From: Micropruina glycogenica
GTDB lineage: Bacteria > Actinomycetota > Actinomycetes > Propionibacteriales > Propionibacteriaceae
Length of the DNA stretch: 64,000 nt
Assembly: GCF_900289045.1 (NCBI RefSeq)
Contig: NZ_LT985188.1
Location: 1,054,001 to 1,118,000, forward strand
Direction of reading: 5' to 3'
Below are positions 1 to 8,972 of the stretch, one piece after another (positions within the stretch are counted from its first letter, which is position 1; every line of letters begins with the position of its first letter). The position numbers and the translations under genes are program-made. The notes under the pieces were generated by a model, which was not told where the DNA came from, made no database searches, and worked only from the letters and a program-made list of their open reading frames with translations.

Positions 1-386
1 GACGAGAACCGCACGCCCCCCCGCCGGCACATCAGCCACGCCGCCAGCGCACCGCCGCCGATGGCGCCGTAGATGGCGATGCCGCCCTCCCAGATGCGAA
101 ACACGCTCCACGGGTCGATGCCCGGGCCGAAGTAGTCGCCCAGGTGGGTGAGCACGTGATAGATGCGAGCCCCGACGATGCCGACCGGAATGGCCACCAG
201 CACGATCGTTTCGAACTGGTCGGGCGAACCGCCGCGGGCCTGCCAGCGACGGTTGCCGATCATCCAGGCCGCGATCATGCCCGTGATCAGGCACAACGCG
301 TAGATGTGCAGGTAGAACGGGCCGATCTGCCAGCCGCTGATCGGCGGGGACGGAATGGACAACAGCACCCGCCCATACTGCCCCAT
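1..386 (-). CDS. lgt: Prolipoprotein diacylglyceryl transferase, N-terminal part
   Basis: The first 128 residues of an Lgt-like integral membrane enzyme are visible; the rest lies beyond position 1. Lgt transfers diacylglyceryl from phosphatidylglycerol to the lipobox cysteine of prolipoproteins. The translation from the ATG at 386 begins MGQYGRVLLSIPSPPISGWQ and continues with the family pattern of a first helix (IYALCLITGMIAAWMIG), then GARIYHVLTHLGDYF and WEGGIAIYGAIGGG, which match the conserved Lgt core. It lies downstream of the trp genes in the same direction, which is a common actinobacterial arrangement, but an IS110 insertion and repeats now separate it from trpA and the Sco1 gene. 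Confidence 0.9.
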   Translation of the reverse strand, partial: MGQYGRVLLSIPSPPISGWQIGPFYLHIYALCLITGMIAAWMIGNRRWQARGGSPDQFETIVLVAIPVGIVGARIYHVLTHLGDYFGPGIDPWSVFRIWEGGIAIYGAIGGGALAAWLMCRRGGVRFS

Positions 387-435
387 CGGCGAAACCCACC
401 TGGACGTGCCCGCGGTGGAGAATGCAGTGACTGTG

Positions 436-765
436 CGAGCGGGTCGGGAGAGATTCCGGCGTTCGCCGGAATGACGAGAACTGCGGGTGCTCCCTTGTAG
501 AACCGTCCGGGGTCTCGACAGCTCGTCAACCCGGCGAACGCCGGGATCTCTCGACGGGCCGTCCGGGGTCCCGACGAGCTCGACCAGCGACCCTCGTCAT
601 CCTGGCGAACGCCGGGATCTCTCGACGGGCCGTCCGTAGGTCTCGACGAGCTCGACCAGCGCTCTTCGTCATCCTGGCGAACGCCGGGATCTCTCGACTG
701 GCCGTCCGGGGTCTCGACGAGCTCGACCAGCGCGCTCTTCGTCTCGCCGAGCTGATCGGACCTTG
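436..765. repeat. Tandem array of palindromic repeats, about 72-bp unit
   Basis: A palindromic unit with a CGGCGAACGCCG core followed by GGTCTCGACGAGCTCGACCAG recurs about every 72 bp. The motif GGCGAACGCCGGG starts near 533, 604 and 676. An opposite-facing copy (GGCGTTCGCC) sits near 459. The array alternates what I call family A (ATCCCGGCG palindrome) and family B (GTCTCGAC...GTCGA-type) modules. No open frame looks coding here. Confidence 0.85.
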
Positions 766-770
766 AAAGC

Positions 771-868
771 GGAGCGGGGGCGCCCCTGTCAGGGTGTGGT
801 CGGGCGTTTGCGCACTGCGAGGCGCTGGCCGAGCAGTCCCGCAAGGGCGGGACAGGGCCCCCCGCTCC
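771..868. repeat. Long imperfect hairpin
   Basis: GGAGCGGGGG followed by CCCCTGTC (771-790) pairs with GACAGGG followed by CCCCCGCTCC (851-868), giving a very stable GC-rich stem. The interior of about 60 nt holds a smaller hairpin, GTCCCGC-aagg-GCGGGAC (837-852). It lies between the repeat array and the IS110 left end. It could be a terminator-like structure, a decayed mobile element or a structured RNA; the sequence alone does not decide. Confidence 0.55.
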
Positions 869-902
869 GCGGCAATCGAAGCGACCACCGAGAGGTCTCG
901 AC

Positions 903-1141
903 GTAGAGGATGTAAGTGCCTCCCGGCAAGGGGGCGTGTGACCCTGGTCTCGACTGGCGTACCCCCGGAAGGGGTCTGCCTTGGGTTTGATCCGTCCACG
1001 ACCCTCTTGCCGTGGGGTGACCTGCGAGAGCGCCGGTCGAAGGCCTTGCATGACTTCATATGAGCCTGGTCAGCCTCATCAACGTCTTGTCTGCTCGGCC
1101 TCCGACCGGCGTGCCCACCATCAGGAAGGCATTCCACCATC
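903..1141 (+). ncRNA. Candidate IS110 bridge RNA region
   Basis: IS110-group elements are known to transcribe a structured bridge RNA from the non-coding end upstream of the recombinase; one loop pairs with the target and another with the donor. This stretch has no credible gene. It contains GGTCTCGAC at 946-954, identical to the left half of the insertion site, followed by a small CCCC-cggaa-GGGG hairpin (962-974) and CTTG (980-983), which is complementary to CAAG, the first bases of the right half. That order is what a target-binding loop would show. Exact RNA ends are not determined. Confidence 0.45.
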
Positions 1142-2365
1142 ATGACAACAACCACCACTGGCCGCGACACCTCGGTCGTCGCGGGAGTCGACACACACAA
1201 GGACACCCACCACGTTGCCGTGCTCGCCGTCGGCACCGGTGCCCGGCTCGGGGACCTGAAGGTTCCCGCGACCCCGGCAGGCTACGACCAACTCCTCAGT
1301 TTCGTCGCGTCGTTCGGCGCGATCAGGTTGATCGGTATCGAGGGCACAAGCTCCTACGGTGCCGGCCTTGCCCGGTCCCTGGCTACGGCAGGGGTGTCGA
1401 TTCGTGAGGTGATCCGCCCCAAACGCGCTCAACGGCGGCGCGGGAAGTCGGACCCGATCGACGCCTACGCTGCCGCGGCGCAGGCCCTAGCCGAACCCGA
1501 GACCCTGCCGGTCGCGAAAACCAACGACGGGCCGGTCGAGCAGATCCGGGTACTCATGGCGGTCCGCCGCTCCGCGATGAAGGCCCGCGTCGCCGCGCAC
1601 CGACAAATCACCTGCCTGCTGATCACCGCACCAGAGGCCCTCAAAGCCCGCTTCACCGACCTGACCGGCAACCGCCTGATCGACACCCTCGCCACCACCC
1701 GGCCCGGACCCGCAACCACCAGCGTGTCCGCCGCGACCGGGCAAGCGTTACGCCGCCTCGCCCGCCGCCACCAGAACCTCACCGCCGAGATCGACGAGAT
1801 CGACACCGAACTACACACCCTGACCATCCAGGCCGCACCCACGATGCTCGCCACCAAGGGCTACGGCGTGATCACCACCGCGACCCTGCTGATCAGCGCG
1901 GGCGACAACCCCGACCGGCTACGCACCGAAGCATCCTTCGCCGCGCTCTGCGGTGCCGCACCGATCCCCGCCAGCTCCGGCAAAACCACCCGGCACCGCC
2001 TCAACCGAGGCGGTGACCGGCAGGGCAACTGGGCCCTGCACCAGATCGCGCTCGTCCGCCTGTCCACCGACACACGCACGAAAACCTACGCCGCCAAACT
2101 CCGGGCCGCCGGCAAAAGCAAGAAAGACGTCCTGCGCTGCCTGAAACGAGCGATCGCCCGCGAGGCCTGGCACCTCCTCGTCCACCCAACCCCGGCACCC
2201 CGCACCGACGACCTCAGAACCCTGCGCCACCAACGAGGACTCACCCTCACCCAAGTCGCCCAGCACCTCAGCACCGCACCCACCCGAATCAGCGAACTCG
2301 AACGCGGCACCCGTCCCGACATCCTCCTCAGCAACGCCTACCGCGAATACCTCACCGCCGCTTGA
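1142..2365 (+). CDS. IS110-family transposase with C-terminal XRE-type HTH
   Basis: A 407-residue DEDD recombinase. The N-terminal RuvC-like domain shows D17 in GVDTHKD, E67 in IGIEGTS, and D104/D107 in KSDPIDAYAAA. The C-terminal Transposase_20 region includes the FAALCGAAPIPASSGK stretch (about 267-280) expected to hold the catalytic serine. After about residue 350 there is an extra helix-turn-helix of XRE type (LRTLRHQRGLTLTQVAQHL ... RISELERGTRP), not part of the minimal IS110 enzyme. It has intact motifs and a full-length frame, so it may be active. It catalyses excision and integration of its own element with the bridge RNA. Confidence 0.93.
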   Translation: MTTTTTGRDTSVVAGVDTHKDTHHVAVLAVGTGARLGDLKVPATPAGYDQLLSFVASFGAIRLIGIEGTSSYGAGLARSLATAGVSIREVIRPKRAQRRRGKSDPIDAYAAAAQALAEPETLPVAKTNDGPVEQIRVLMAVRRSAMKARVAAHRQITCLLITAPEALKARFTDLTGNRLIDTLATTRPGPATTSVSAATGQALRRLARRHQNLTAEIDEIDTELHTLTIQAAPTMLATKGYGVITTATLLISAGDNPDRLRTEASFAALCGAAPIPASSGKTTRHRLNRGGDRQGNWALHQIALVRLSTDTRTKTYAAKLRAAGKSKKDVLRCLKRAIAREAWHLLVHPTPAPRTDDLRTLRHQRGLTLTQVAQHLSTAPTRISELERGTRPDILLSNAYREYLTAA

Positions 2366-2381
2366 CACCAATAGGAGCATC

Positions 2382-2430
2382 AAGCTCGACCAACGACGAA
2401 GCTCGACCAGCGACGAGCTCGACCAGCGAA
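2382..2430. repeat. Short tandem repeat beside the IS110 right end
   Basis: Roughly 17-bp units of AAGCTCGACCAGCGACG occur three times in a row with small changes, immediately before the end of the Sco1 gene. They are the right half of the family B repeat that IS110 split. Confidence 0.7.
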
Positions 2431-2432
2431 GC

Positions 2433-3062
2433 TCAGCCCTGGGTCGCCGCGAACTTCTCGAAGTCGTTTTTGAAGTCGCCGATGGACGTGCCCTGCGTCC
2501 ACACCAGCCGGCCCTTGCGGTCGGCGTCGAAGCCGATCACCTGGGTGGAGTGGGTGACCTCGTAGCCGTCGGCGGTCTTGGTGGTGCCCTCGATCACCAC
2601 GCCCATGGTCGCGGCCACTTTCTTGACCTCGTCGAGCGGGGCGTTCAGCCCGATGAAGCTCGGGTCGAACCGGGCCAGGTACGTCTTGAGTACCGTCGGC
2701 GTGTCACGCTGGGGGTCGACCGTGATCAGCAGCACCTGCACCTTGGCCCTGGTCTCGGGGCTCACCCGGTTCAAGGCGCTGGCCAGATCGGACATCGTGG
2801 TCTTACAGATGTCGGGGCAGTTGGTGTAGCCGAAGAACACGATCACCACCGGCTTGTCGCTGCCGGTGCGCAGATCGAACTTCTGCCCGTCATGATCGGT
2901 GAAGGTCGCCTCGGGCATGGTGTAGGGCTCGGTGAGTTCCGCCCCCGCGTACCTCGACGCGCTGGCGCTGCCCACCGGACGCACATCGGCCGCCGACGTG
3001 CCGCAGGCTGCCAGCGCCACGGCGGCCACGGCCGCCAGCACCAACCGCGCCAGCCGTCTCAT
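2433..3062 (-). CDS. SCO1/SenC-family lipoprotein, copper chaperone
   Basis: A 209-residue secreted lipoprotein with a thioredoxin fold. The signal peptide ends in the lipobox LAAC with Cys20 as the lipidated residue. The copper site is clear: C82 and C86 in NCPDIC and H171 in the VTHSTQV segment. Family members deliver copper to the CuA centre of cytochrome c oxidase or act as thiol reductants outside the membrane. The start overlaps the stop of trpA by 4 nt (ATGA at 3059-3062), so it is probably co-transcribed with the trp genes even though the functions are unrelated. IS110 and repeats follow its 3' end. Confidence 0.93.
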   Translation of the reverse strand: MRRLARLVLAAVAAVALAACGTSAADVRPVGSASASRYAGAELTEPYTMPEATFTDHDGQKFDLRTGSDKPVVIVFFGYTNCPDICKTTMSDLASALNRVSPETRAKVQVLLITVDPQRDTPTVLKTYLARFDPSFIGLNAPLDEVKKVAATMGVVIEGTTKTADGYEVTHSTQVIGFDADRKGRLVWTQGTSIGDFKNDFEKFAATQG

Positions 3063-3880
3063 CGCCGTACGCCGGCCACCAGATCGCTCAGCAGCGTGCG
3101 CAGCCCGGTCAGATCGCTCGCGTCACCGGCCTCTTCGGCGTTCAGCACCTGCTTGACGAACGCCGAACCGACGATCGCCGCGTCGGCGAACTGGGCCACC
3201 GCGGCGGCCTGGTCGCCGTTGCTGATGCCCAGCCCGACGCCCACCAGTACCTCGGGGGCCAGAGCTCGAATGCTGGCCACCAGGTCGGGGGCCATGGACG
3301 AGCTCTGCTCACGCGTGCCGGTCACCCCCATCACCGCCGTGGCGTACAGCCAGCCCCGGCAGGCCGCGGCGGTGGCGGCGATGCGTTCGTCAGACGACGA
3401 GGGTGACACCAGAAAGATGCGGTCGAGGCCGTGGGCGTCCGAAGCGGCGAACCAGTCGGACGCCTCGTCGGGCACCAGGTCGGGGGTGATCAGCCCCGCT
3501 CCCCCGGCCGACCTCAGGTCGCGGGCGAAGGCGTCCACCCCGTAGCGGTCGACCAGGTTCCAGTACGTCATCACCACCGGGGTGGTGCCGGTGGACGCCA
3601 CGGTTTCGACAGCGGCGAAGACGTCGCAGGTGCGCACGCCGCGCTCCAACGCCCTGGTGCCGGCGCGTTGGATGACCACCCCGTCCATCACCGGGTCGGA
3701 GTAGGGCAGGCCGATCTCGATCAGGTCGGCACCGGGTTCGTCGCCCTCGCCGCAGAGGGCGCGCAGCACGTCCAGCGAACCCGGCACGTCGGGGTAGCCC
3801 ACCGGGTAGTAGGCCACCAGCGCCTTGCGGCCCTCGGCCGCGGCCCGCTGCAGAGCGAGCCCGGAAATGCCGGCGTTCAC
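3059..3880 (-). CDS. trpA: Tryptophan synthase alpha subunit
   Basis: 273 residues. It converts indole-3-glycerol phosphate to indole and glyceraldehyde-3-phosphate, with the indole tunnelled to TrpB. The catalytic acids are E55 ([11 protein letters not shown]) and D66 (PVMDG); the phosphate-binding region near the C-terminus is [10 protein letters not shown] chose the GTG at 3880 because it overlaps the trpB stop in a GTGA quartet and gives the family length. An open frame continues further upstream but only by reading through trpB in another frame. It is the last biosynthetic gene of the trp cluster. Confidence 0.96.
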   Translation of the reverse strand: MNAGISGLALQRAAAEGRKALVAYYPVGYPDVPGSLDVLRALCGEGDEPGADLIEIGLPYSDPVMDGVVIQRAGTRALERGVRTCDVFAAVETVASTGTTPVVMTYWNLVDRYGVDAFARDLRSAGGAGLITPDLVPDEASDWFAASDAHGLDRIFLVSPSSSDERIAATAAACRGWLYATAVMGVTGTREQSSSMAPDLVASIRALAPEVLVGVGLGISNGDQAAAVAQFADAAIVGSAFVKQVLNAEEAGDASDLTGLRTLLSDLVAGVRR

Positions 3881-5112
3881 GCCTCGCCCCCCACGCTGGC
3901 GTCGGCCGAGCCGTCGAGCCCGAACCACTTGATGGCGGTGTCGACGTCTTTGTCGCCGCGGCCCGACAGGGTCACCACGATGATCGGTGCCGCCTCGGCG
4001 TCGTCGGCGGCCAAACGTCGGCCCAACCGCATCGCGCCGGCCAGGGCGTGCGCCGACTCGATGGCCGGCATGATGCCCTCGGTGCGGGTGAGCAGCAGAA
4101 ACGCCTCCATCGCCTCGGCGTCGGTGACCGGCTCGTAGTGGGCCCGTCCGGTGGCCGCGAGCCACGAGTGCTCGGGCCCAACGCCGGGGTAGTCGAGGCC
4201 GGCAGAGATCGAATGCGACTCTTTGGTCTGCCCGTCGTCGTCTTGAAGAATGTAGGTGCGCATGCCGTGCAGCACGCCCACTGAGCCACCGAAGATGGCC
4301 GACGCGTGCCGTCCGGTTTCGACCCCGTCGCCGCCGGCCTCGTAGCCGTACAGCTCCACCGACGGCTCGTCGATGAAGTCGGCGAACATGCCCATCGCGT
4401 TCGAGCCGCCGCCGACGCAGGCGGTGACGGCGTCCGGCAGCCGTCCGTAGCGCTCCAACACCTGGGCCTTGGTCTCGGTCGAGATGATCCGCTGAAACTC
4501 GCGCACCATTTTCGGGAACGGGTGCGGGCCGGCCACGGTACCGATCAGGTAGTGGGTGTCGTCGACGCTGGCCACCCAGTCGCGCATGGCGTCGTTCATC
4601 GCGTCCTTCAGCGTCTGGCTACCCGATTCGACCGCGATCACCTCGGCACCGAGCAACTGCATGCGGGCCACGTTGAGCGCCTGCCGGTCGGTGTCGACCT
4701 TGCCCATGTAGACCCGGCATTCGAGGCCGAGCAGCGCCGCGGCGGTAGCGGTGGCGACGCCGTGCTGGCCGGCGCCGGTCTCGGCGATCACCCGGGTCTT
4801 GCCCATGCGCTTGCTGAGCAGCGCCTGGCCGAGCACGTTGTTGATCTTGTGCGAGCCGGTGTGGTTGAGGTCTTCACGCTTGAGCAGCACGGTGGCGTCG
4901 CCGCAGTGCTTGGCGAACCGTTTGGCCTCGGTCAGCGGGGTGGGTCGCCCGGCGTAGTTGCGGCGCAGGTCGTCGAGCTCGGCCCAGAAGCTGGGGTCGT
5001 CCATGGCCTTGTCGAACTCGGCCTCCAACTGGGCCAGAGCGGCGTACAGGGCTTCGGGCACGTACTTGCCCCCGAAGAGCTCGTAATGCCCTGAGGCATC
5101 GGGTAACGACAC
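3877..5112 (-). CDS. trpB: Tryptophan synthase beta subunit
   Basis: 411 residues, a PLP enzyme that condenses indole with serine. The PLP lysine is K89 in the HTGSHKINN motif. The glycine-rich phosphate cup ([10 protein letters not shown]) and the [10 protein letters not shown] loop are present. The start is a GTG at 5112. It is translationally coupled to trpA by a 4-nt overlap. The 324 bp between trpB and the upstream phosphatase gene contain family B repeats, so trpBA may have a promoter of its own. Confidence 0.97.
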   Translation of the reverse strand: MSLPDASGHYELFGGKYVPEALYAALAQLEAEFDKAMDDPSFWAELDDLRRNYAGRPTPLTEAKRFAKHCGDATVLLKREDLNHTGSHKINNVLGQALLSKRMGKTRVIAETGAGQHGVATATAAALLGLECRVYMGKVDTDRQALNVARMQLLGAEVIAVESGSQTLKDAMNDAMRDWVASVDDTHYLIGTVAGPHPFPKMVREFQRIISTETKAQVLERYGRLPDAVTACVGGGSNAMGMFADFIDEPSVELYGYEAGGDGVETGRHASAIFGGSVGVLHGMRTYILQDDDGQTKESHSISAGLDYPGVGPEHSWLAATGRAHYEPVTDAEAMEAFLLLTRTEGIMPAIESAHALAGAMRLGRRLAADDAEAAPIIVVTLSGRGDKDVDTAIKWFGLDGSADASVGGEA

Positions 5113-5436
5113 GGCGCGTCCTTGATCGGTGAGTGCGGACTGCCCACTCTACGCAGCGCAGACCGTGCCGTGCGTCACCGCTCGCCCGCCGACCCGTCGA
5201 CGGGTGAACGGTCGTGAAATGACGACGGAGGTGAGTCGCTTCTCGCCTGTCGCCGCTCGGACGGGCACGAACCCCGTCTTCTGTGCACGAGTAGTCAGGG
5301 AGCAAGGCCAGCTGATCAAAGGCGCCGACGGTTGGTTGAGCGTGTCGAAACCCATCGCCGCAAAGGGTCTCGACAGGCTCGACCGGCGAGAATCGGCGCT
5401 TCGCTACCGCAACGGATCAAGCGCGACCGGCGAGAA
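5113..5436. other. Intergenic region upstream of trpB
   Basis: No gene is credible here. The part near 5330-5440 holds family B repeat pieces: GGTTGAGCGTGTCGAAACCC, GGTCTCGACAGGCTCGACC, and a doubled CGACCGGCGAGAATC. The rest (5113-5320) is the likely promoter and leader of trpBA. I looked for a leader peptide with a run of Trp codons next to a terminator hairpin and did not see one. Confidence 0.6.
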
Positions 5437-5916
5437 TCAGTTCGTCCCCAAGCAGTGGTCGACGAACCGACGCTGCGCTACCGTTTCGGGCACGGACGAC
5501 CCGCGCGCAAACCCGATTCGATGCCACGCCTCATCGACGGGTACCCCTTCGAGCCCCAACACCAGGGCTGCGAGCACAGACGAGCGTCCGACGCCGCCGC
5601 GACAGTGCACGACCACGCCTTCGCCAGCCGCCAAGTGGGCGCGCAACTGTTCTGCCACCGTACGTGCTGCCGTCTTCTCGGGGGTGCCGAAGTCTGTGGT
5701 GGGCAGGCGGTGGAACGCCAGACCTGCTGACGCAGCGGCCTCACCCTCACCAGCGAGCCGGAGCAGCCGTGCCTCCAGAGTGCCGAGCATGCTGACCACC
5801 ACATCGGCACCCTGCGTGCGGGCGTGCTGCAAGTCGGCCGCCAGGTCGTCGGCGTTCGGAGCCGTCGCGGTCCAGAGTCGGCCCGGCCCGGTTCGCTCAA
5901 TGGCGAACAACTGCAT
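5437..5916 (-). CDS. Dual-specificity-type protein phosphatase
   Basis: 159 residues with the CX5R signature HCRGGVGRSS (nucleophile C105, R111) and a candidate general acid D75 in the TTDFGTPE loop. This is the cysteine-phosphatase fold of dual-specificity and tyrosine phosphatases, acting on phosphoproteins or small phosphates; the substrate cannot be read from the sequence. The ATG at 5916 follows the trpC stop by 3 nt, so translation is coupled to trpC. Its position inside a tryptophan operon is unusual, and it may simply be a passenger. No signal peptide is seen. Confidence 0.88.
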   Translation of the reverse strand: MQLFAIERTGPGRLWTATAPNADDLAADLQHARTQGADVVVSMLGTLEARLLRLAGEGEAAASAGLAFHRLPTTDFGTPEKTAARTVAEQLRAHLAAGEGVVVHCRGGVGRSSVLAALVLGLEGVPVDEAWHRIGFARGSSVPETVAQRRFVDHCLGTN

Positions 5917-5919
5917 GAT

Positions 5920-6702
5920 CTACGAGCCGGCGGCGATGAAGTCGTGCACCGCCTGCCGGGGGTCACGGTGCTTCACCAGCGCCTCGCCGACCAGAATCAC
6001 ATCGGCACCCGCCTGGGCCACCACGGCGACGTCGGCGGTGGTCAGAATGCCCGACTCGGCCACCTTGACCACGTGTGAGGGAATCAGCCCGACCAGCCGC
6101 TCGAACTGGTGCAGGTCGACCTCAAGGGTCTGCAGGTCGCGGTTGTTCACGCCCACCAGATCGGCGCCCGCATCGAGCGCTCGGCGCACCTCGTCGGCGG
6201 TGTGCGCCTCGACCAGCCCGGTCAGCCCCAGCGTGCGACATACGCCCAGCAGGTGGGCCAGTTCGGCGTCGGTGAGAGAGGCCACGATCAGCAGCGCCAG
6301 GTCGGCCCCGGCGGCGCGCGCCTCCCACAACTGGTAGTCGGTGACGATGAAGTCCTTGCGCAGCACCGGCACGTCGACGGCGGCGCGGACGGCCACCAGG
6401 TCGTCCAGGGTGCCCCCGAAACGTCGGCGTTCGGTGAGCACCGAAATGGCGGACGCTCCCCCGGCCGCGTACTGCGCGGCCAGCGTTGCCGGATCGGGAA
6501 TGTCGGCCAGCGCGCCCTTGCTGGGGCTCGACCTTTTCACCTCGGTGATGATGGCCAGCCCTTGGGCACGAAAGGCCGGCATCGGGTCACGCGTGGGCGG
6601 CAGCCCGGCCACCGTGGCCGCCAGTTCGTCCAGGCTTCGGCGCGCCTGGCGTTCGGCGAGATCTACGCGAACGCCGGCGACGATCTCGTCGAGAACACCC
6701 AT
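5920..6702 (-). CDS. trpC: Indole-3-glycerol phosphate synthase
   Basis: 260 residues, a (beta/alpha)8 barrel that closes CdRP to indole-3-glycerol phosphate. Typical motifs are [13 protein letters not shown] near residue 50, VLRKDFIV near 113, [14 protein letters not shown] and the phosphate-binding AESGI. I took the ATG at 6702 ([15 protein letters not shown]) because it gives the normal N-terminus; the frame is open further upstream through the neighbouring gene. A separate trpF and trpD are not in this window. Confidence 0.96.
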   Translation of the reverse strand: MGVLDEIVAGVRVDLAERQARRSLDELAATVAGLPPTRDPMPAFRAQGLAIITEVKRSSPSKGALADIPDPATLAAQYAAGGASAISVLTERRRFGGTLDDLVAVRAAVDVPVLRKDFIVTDYQLWEARAAGADLALLIVASLTDAELAHLLGVCRTLGLTGLVEAHTADEVRRALDAGADLVGVNNRDLQTLEVDLHQFERLVGLIPSHVVKVAESGILTTADVAVVAQAGADVILVGEALVKHRDPRQAVHDFIAAGS

Positions 6703-6704
6703 GC

Positions 6705-6911
6705 TCAGGCCGCGCCCATGCCCATCTTGCTCATCACGCCGCCGATGATCGCACCGGCCAGCACGATGGCCATCGACACCCAGAACAGCAGCCAGTTGGG
6801 GCCCATCACGAAGGCGATCGCGCCCAGCAGAAACCCGACCGTGGCGATGATGCTGCCGGTCCACGCGGCCGGGGTCTTGCCGTGGTGGTAGTGCTTGCCG
6901 GCCTGGCTCAT
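6705..6911 (-). CDS. HGxxPAAW family small membrane protein
   Basis: 68 residues. The N-terminus carries [11 protein letters not shown], the signature that names this actinobacterial family, followed by two membrane helices (about 18-35 and 40-58) and a short Met/Gly tail. The function is unknown. It regularly sits between the trp membrane protein and trpC in actinobacteria, as here. The stop lies 2 nt before the trpC start, so the two are co-translated. Confidence 0.92.
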   Translation of the reverse strand: MSQAGKHYHHGKTPAAWTGSIIATVGFLLGAIAFVMGPNWLLFWVSMAIVLAGAIIGGVMSKMGMGAA

Positions 6912-6939
6912 GGGTGCGCTCCTGTCGGTTGTCGTGCGC

Positions 6940-7458
6940 CTATTGTTGCTGGTCGCGCGGCCCTTCGCCACCCGTGACGCGCTCGTCGGCCGCGGTCGGG
7001 TCGGCACCGGCGTCCAGGGACTTCCAGGCGTCCAGGGCCGGGTCGGGCGTTGCCGAGGGCCTGGCCGCACCCGGTCGGGCGAACAGAGCCAACACGGCAC
7101 CGGCCAGGGCGAGCACGACCCCGACGACATACACCCATCGCCAGGCGGTCGGCGTGACCGCGGCGTCGGTCAGCGTGCTGCTGCTCAACGTCGTGGGCGC
7201 TGACGCGTTGAGGGCGACGACTGCCGCCCCCGCCAGCAGCAGCGCCACCAGCCCGCCGACGATGCGCCGGGCCGTCGCCCGCAGCAGGGTGTTCAGAAAC
7301 GCTCCGGCCAGCGCCGCCAACACCAGCACCAAGGCCGCCCCCGACGTCGCAGCCGAGCCGGTCGCGGTGCTGGTGCCCGCCGCGTACCACGACTGCCCGG
7401 ACGCCACGAGCGCCACGAAGGCTCCGCCCCACAGCAGGCCCAGGGCCGCTGCCCGCAC
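6940..7458 (-). CDS. Trp-biosynthesis-associated membrane protein (TIGR02234-like)
   Basis: 172 residues with four predicted membrane helices, including segments around 3-20, 40-58, 65-85 and 118-138, and a charged C-terminal tail. It belongs by position and pattern to the Trp region conserved hypothetical membrane proteins of actinobacteria. No enzymatic role is known. The likely start is the GTG at 7458, 2 nt after the trpE stop (TGAGCGTG); longer readings run into trpE. Confidence 0.85.
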   Translation of the reverse strand: MRAAALGLLWGGAFVALVASGQSWYAAGTSTATGSAATSGAALVLVLAALAGAFLNTLLRATARRIVGGLVALLLAGAAVVALNASAPTTLSSSTLTDAAVTPTAWRWVYVVGVVLALAGAVLALFARPGAARPSATPDPALDAWKSLDAGADPTAADERVTGGEGPRDQQQ

Positions 7459-7460
7459 GC

Positions 7461-8972
7461 TCAGGCCTCGCTGACCCGGCGGAGCCGGTGCGCGCCCTGA
7501 ATGGCACGGATCACCGCCGCGGCCTTGTTCTGCGTCTCGAGCTCTTCGTTGGCCGGCACCGAATCGGCCACGATGCCGGCACCAGCCTGCACGTGGGCCA
7601 CGCCGTCGGCGATCACTGCGGTGCGAATCGCGATCGCCACGTCTGAGTTGCCGGCGAAGTCGAAGTAGCCGACCCCGCCGCCGTACAGGCCGCGGCGGGT
7701 GGTTTCGAGGCCGTCGATGATCTGCATGGCGCGCACCTTGGGCGCTCCCGACAGGGTGCCGGCCGGAAAGCACGACAGCGTGACGTCGAGCGCGTTGCGC
7801 CCGGGAGCGAGTTCACCGATCACAGCCGCCTCGAGATGCATGATGTGGCTGTAGCGGCGCACCTTCATGAACTCGACCACCTCGACCGTGCCGGGCGCGC
7901 ACACCCGGCCCAGATCGTTGCGGCCCAAGTCGACCAGCATCAGGTGCTCGGCCCGCTCCTTGGGGTCGGCCAGCAGTTCGGCTTCGAGCGCCACGTCGTC
8001 GGCGGCGGTTTGCCCGCGTGGACGTGACCCGGCGATCGGGTGTGTTTCGGCCCGTCCGTTCTGCACGGTGACCAGCGCCTCGGGGCTTGAGCCGACCACC
8101 GCCAGCCCCGGCGCCCGCAGCAGGTAGAGGTACGGGCTGGGGTTGGTGCGGCGCAGAATGCGGTAGATGTCGAGCGGGTCGGCGTCGGTGGACACGTCGA
8201 ACCGCTGGCTCGGCACGATCTGAAACGCCTCGCCCGCCTTGATCTCTTCGACGGCTGACTCGACGGCGGCCATGTACTGCTCGGGCGTACTCCGGCGCTG
8301 CACGACGGGAGCCTCGGCCCCTTCGTCGAGCACCGCGAGCAGCGGTACCGCCGGCCTGCTCAGCGTCTCGGCCATGGCGTGCACGCGGTCGCGGGCATCG
8401 CTCCAGGCCTGCTCGGCCCGCTCGGGCGCGTCGTCGAAGTTGATCGCGTTGGCGACCAGCCACACCTCGCCGGTGTGGTGGTCGATGATCGCCATGTCGC
8501 TGACCAGCATCATCACCAGCTCGGGCAGGCCCAGGTCGTCGACGTTGTCGTCGGGCAGCACCTCGAGCCGGCGCACGACGTCGTAGGCCAGGTAGCCGAC
8601 CATGCCCGAGGTGAGCGGCGGCAGCGCCTCGTCGGCGGGCGTGTGCAGAATCTGCAGCGTCTGCGCCAGCACCTGCAGGGGGTCGCCGCCGGTGGGCAGG
8701 CCGGCGATGGGGCGTCCGCTCCAGACCGCCTCGCCGCCGTGCTCGCTCAGGGTGGCGACCGCATTGACGCCGACGAACGACCAGCGCGACCACATGCCGT
8801 TGTCGGCCGACTCGAGCAGAAAGGTGTTGTCGCGCGTGCCGCACAGCCGGTGGTAGAGCCCCACCGCGGTCAGGTCGTCGGCCTGCAGTCGTGCGTGCAC
8901 GCTGACCACGCGGCGTTGTGCCGCCTGCTGCAGAAAGGCGGGCAGGTCGGGCGAGATGGAGATCTCAGGCAT
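7461..8972 (-). CDS. trpE: Anthranilate synthase component I
   Basis: 503 residues. With a glutamine amidotransferase partner not in this window, it converts chorismate to anthranilate. The N-terminal domain has the LLES element (52-55) that forms the tryptophan feedback site. The C-terminal chorismate-binding domain shows [52 protein letters not shown] and GAGIVADS. All key motifs are intact, so normal Trp inhibition is expected. Its start overlaps the end of hisI by 8 nt. Confidence 0.97.
   Translation of the reverse strand: MPEISISPDLPAFLQQAAQRRVVSVHARLQADDLTAVGLYHRLCGTRDNTFLLESADNGMWSRWSFVGVNAVATLSEHGGEAVWSGRPIAGLPTGGDPLQVLAQTLQILHTPADEALPPLTSGMVGYLAYDVVRRLEVLPDDNVDDLGLPELVMMLVSDMAIIDHHTGEVWLVANAINFDDAPERAEQAWSDARDRVHAMAETLSRPAVPLLAVLDEGAEAPVVQRRSTPEQYMAAVESAVEEIKAGEAFQIVPSQRFDVSTDADPLDIYRILRRTNPSPYLYLLRAPGLAVVGSSPEALVTVQNGRAETHPIAGSRPRGQTAADDVALEAELLADPKERAEHLMLVDLGRNDLGRVCAPGTVEVVEFMKVRRYSHIMHLEAAVIGELAPGRNALDVTLSCFPAGTLSGAPKVRAMQIIDGLETTRRGLYGGGVGYFDFAGNSDVAIAIRTAVIADGVAHVQAGAGIVADSVPANEELETQNKAAAVIRAIQGAHRLRRVSEA

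Larger units (their letters stand above)
903..2381 (+). mobile_element. IS110-family insertion sequence
   Basis: The element has a non-coding left end of about 240 nt, one recombinase gene and almost no right end. Bounds were deduced from the flanks. The text before 903 ends GGTCTCGAC and the text from 2382 begins AAGCTCGACCA. Joined, they restore GGTCTCGACAAGCTCGACCA, the family B repeat found elsewhere in the window (for example near 60130). There are no terminal inverted repeats and no clear target duplication, as usual for IS110. The bounds are uncertain by a few bases because a C is shared at both junctions. Confidence 0.8.

Noticed and set aside
144-1063. Open frames in the repeat array near the left end
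   Set aside because: They read through palindromic repeats with Arg/Ser-rich translations and change with each unit; no ribosome site or motif.
5113-5436. Tryptophan attenuator or leader peptide
   Set aside because: No short frame with tandem Trp codons next to alternative hairpins was seen.
5129-6337. Long plus-strand frame over trpC and the phosphatase
   Set aside because: Ser/Arg/Ala-rich antisense translation without domains, while the minus-strand genes have intact motifs.
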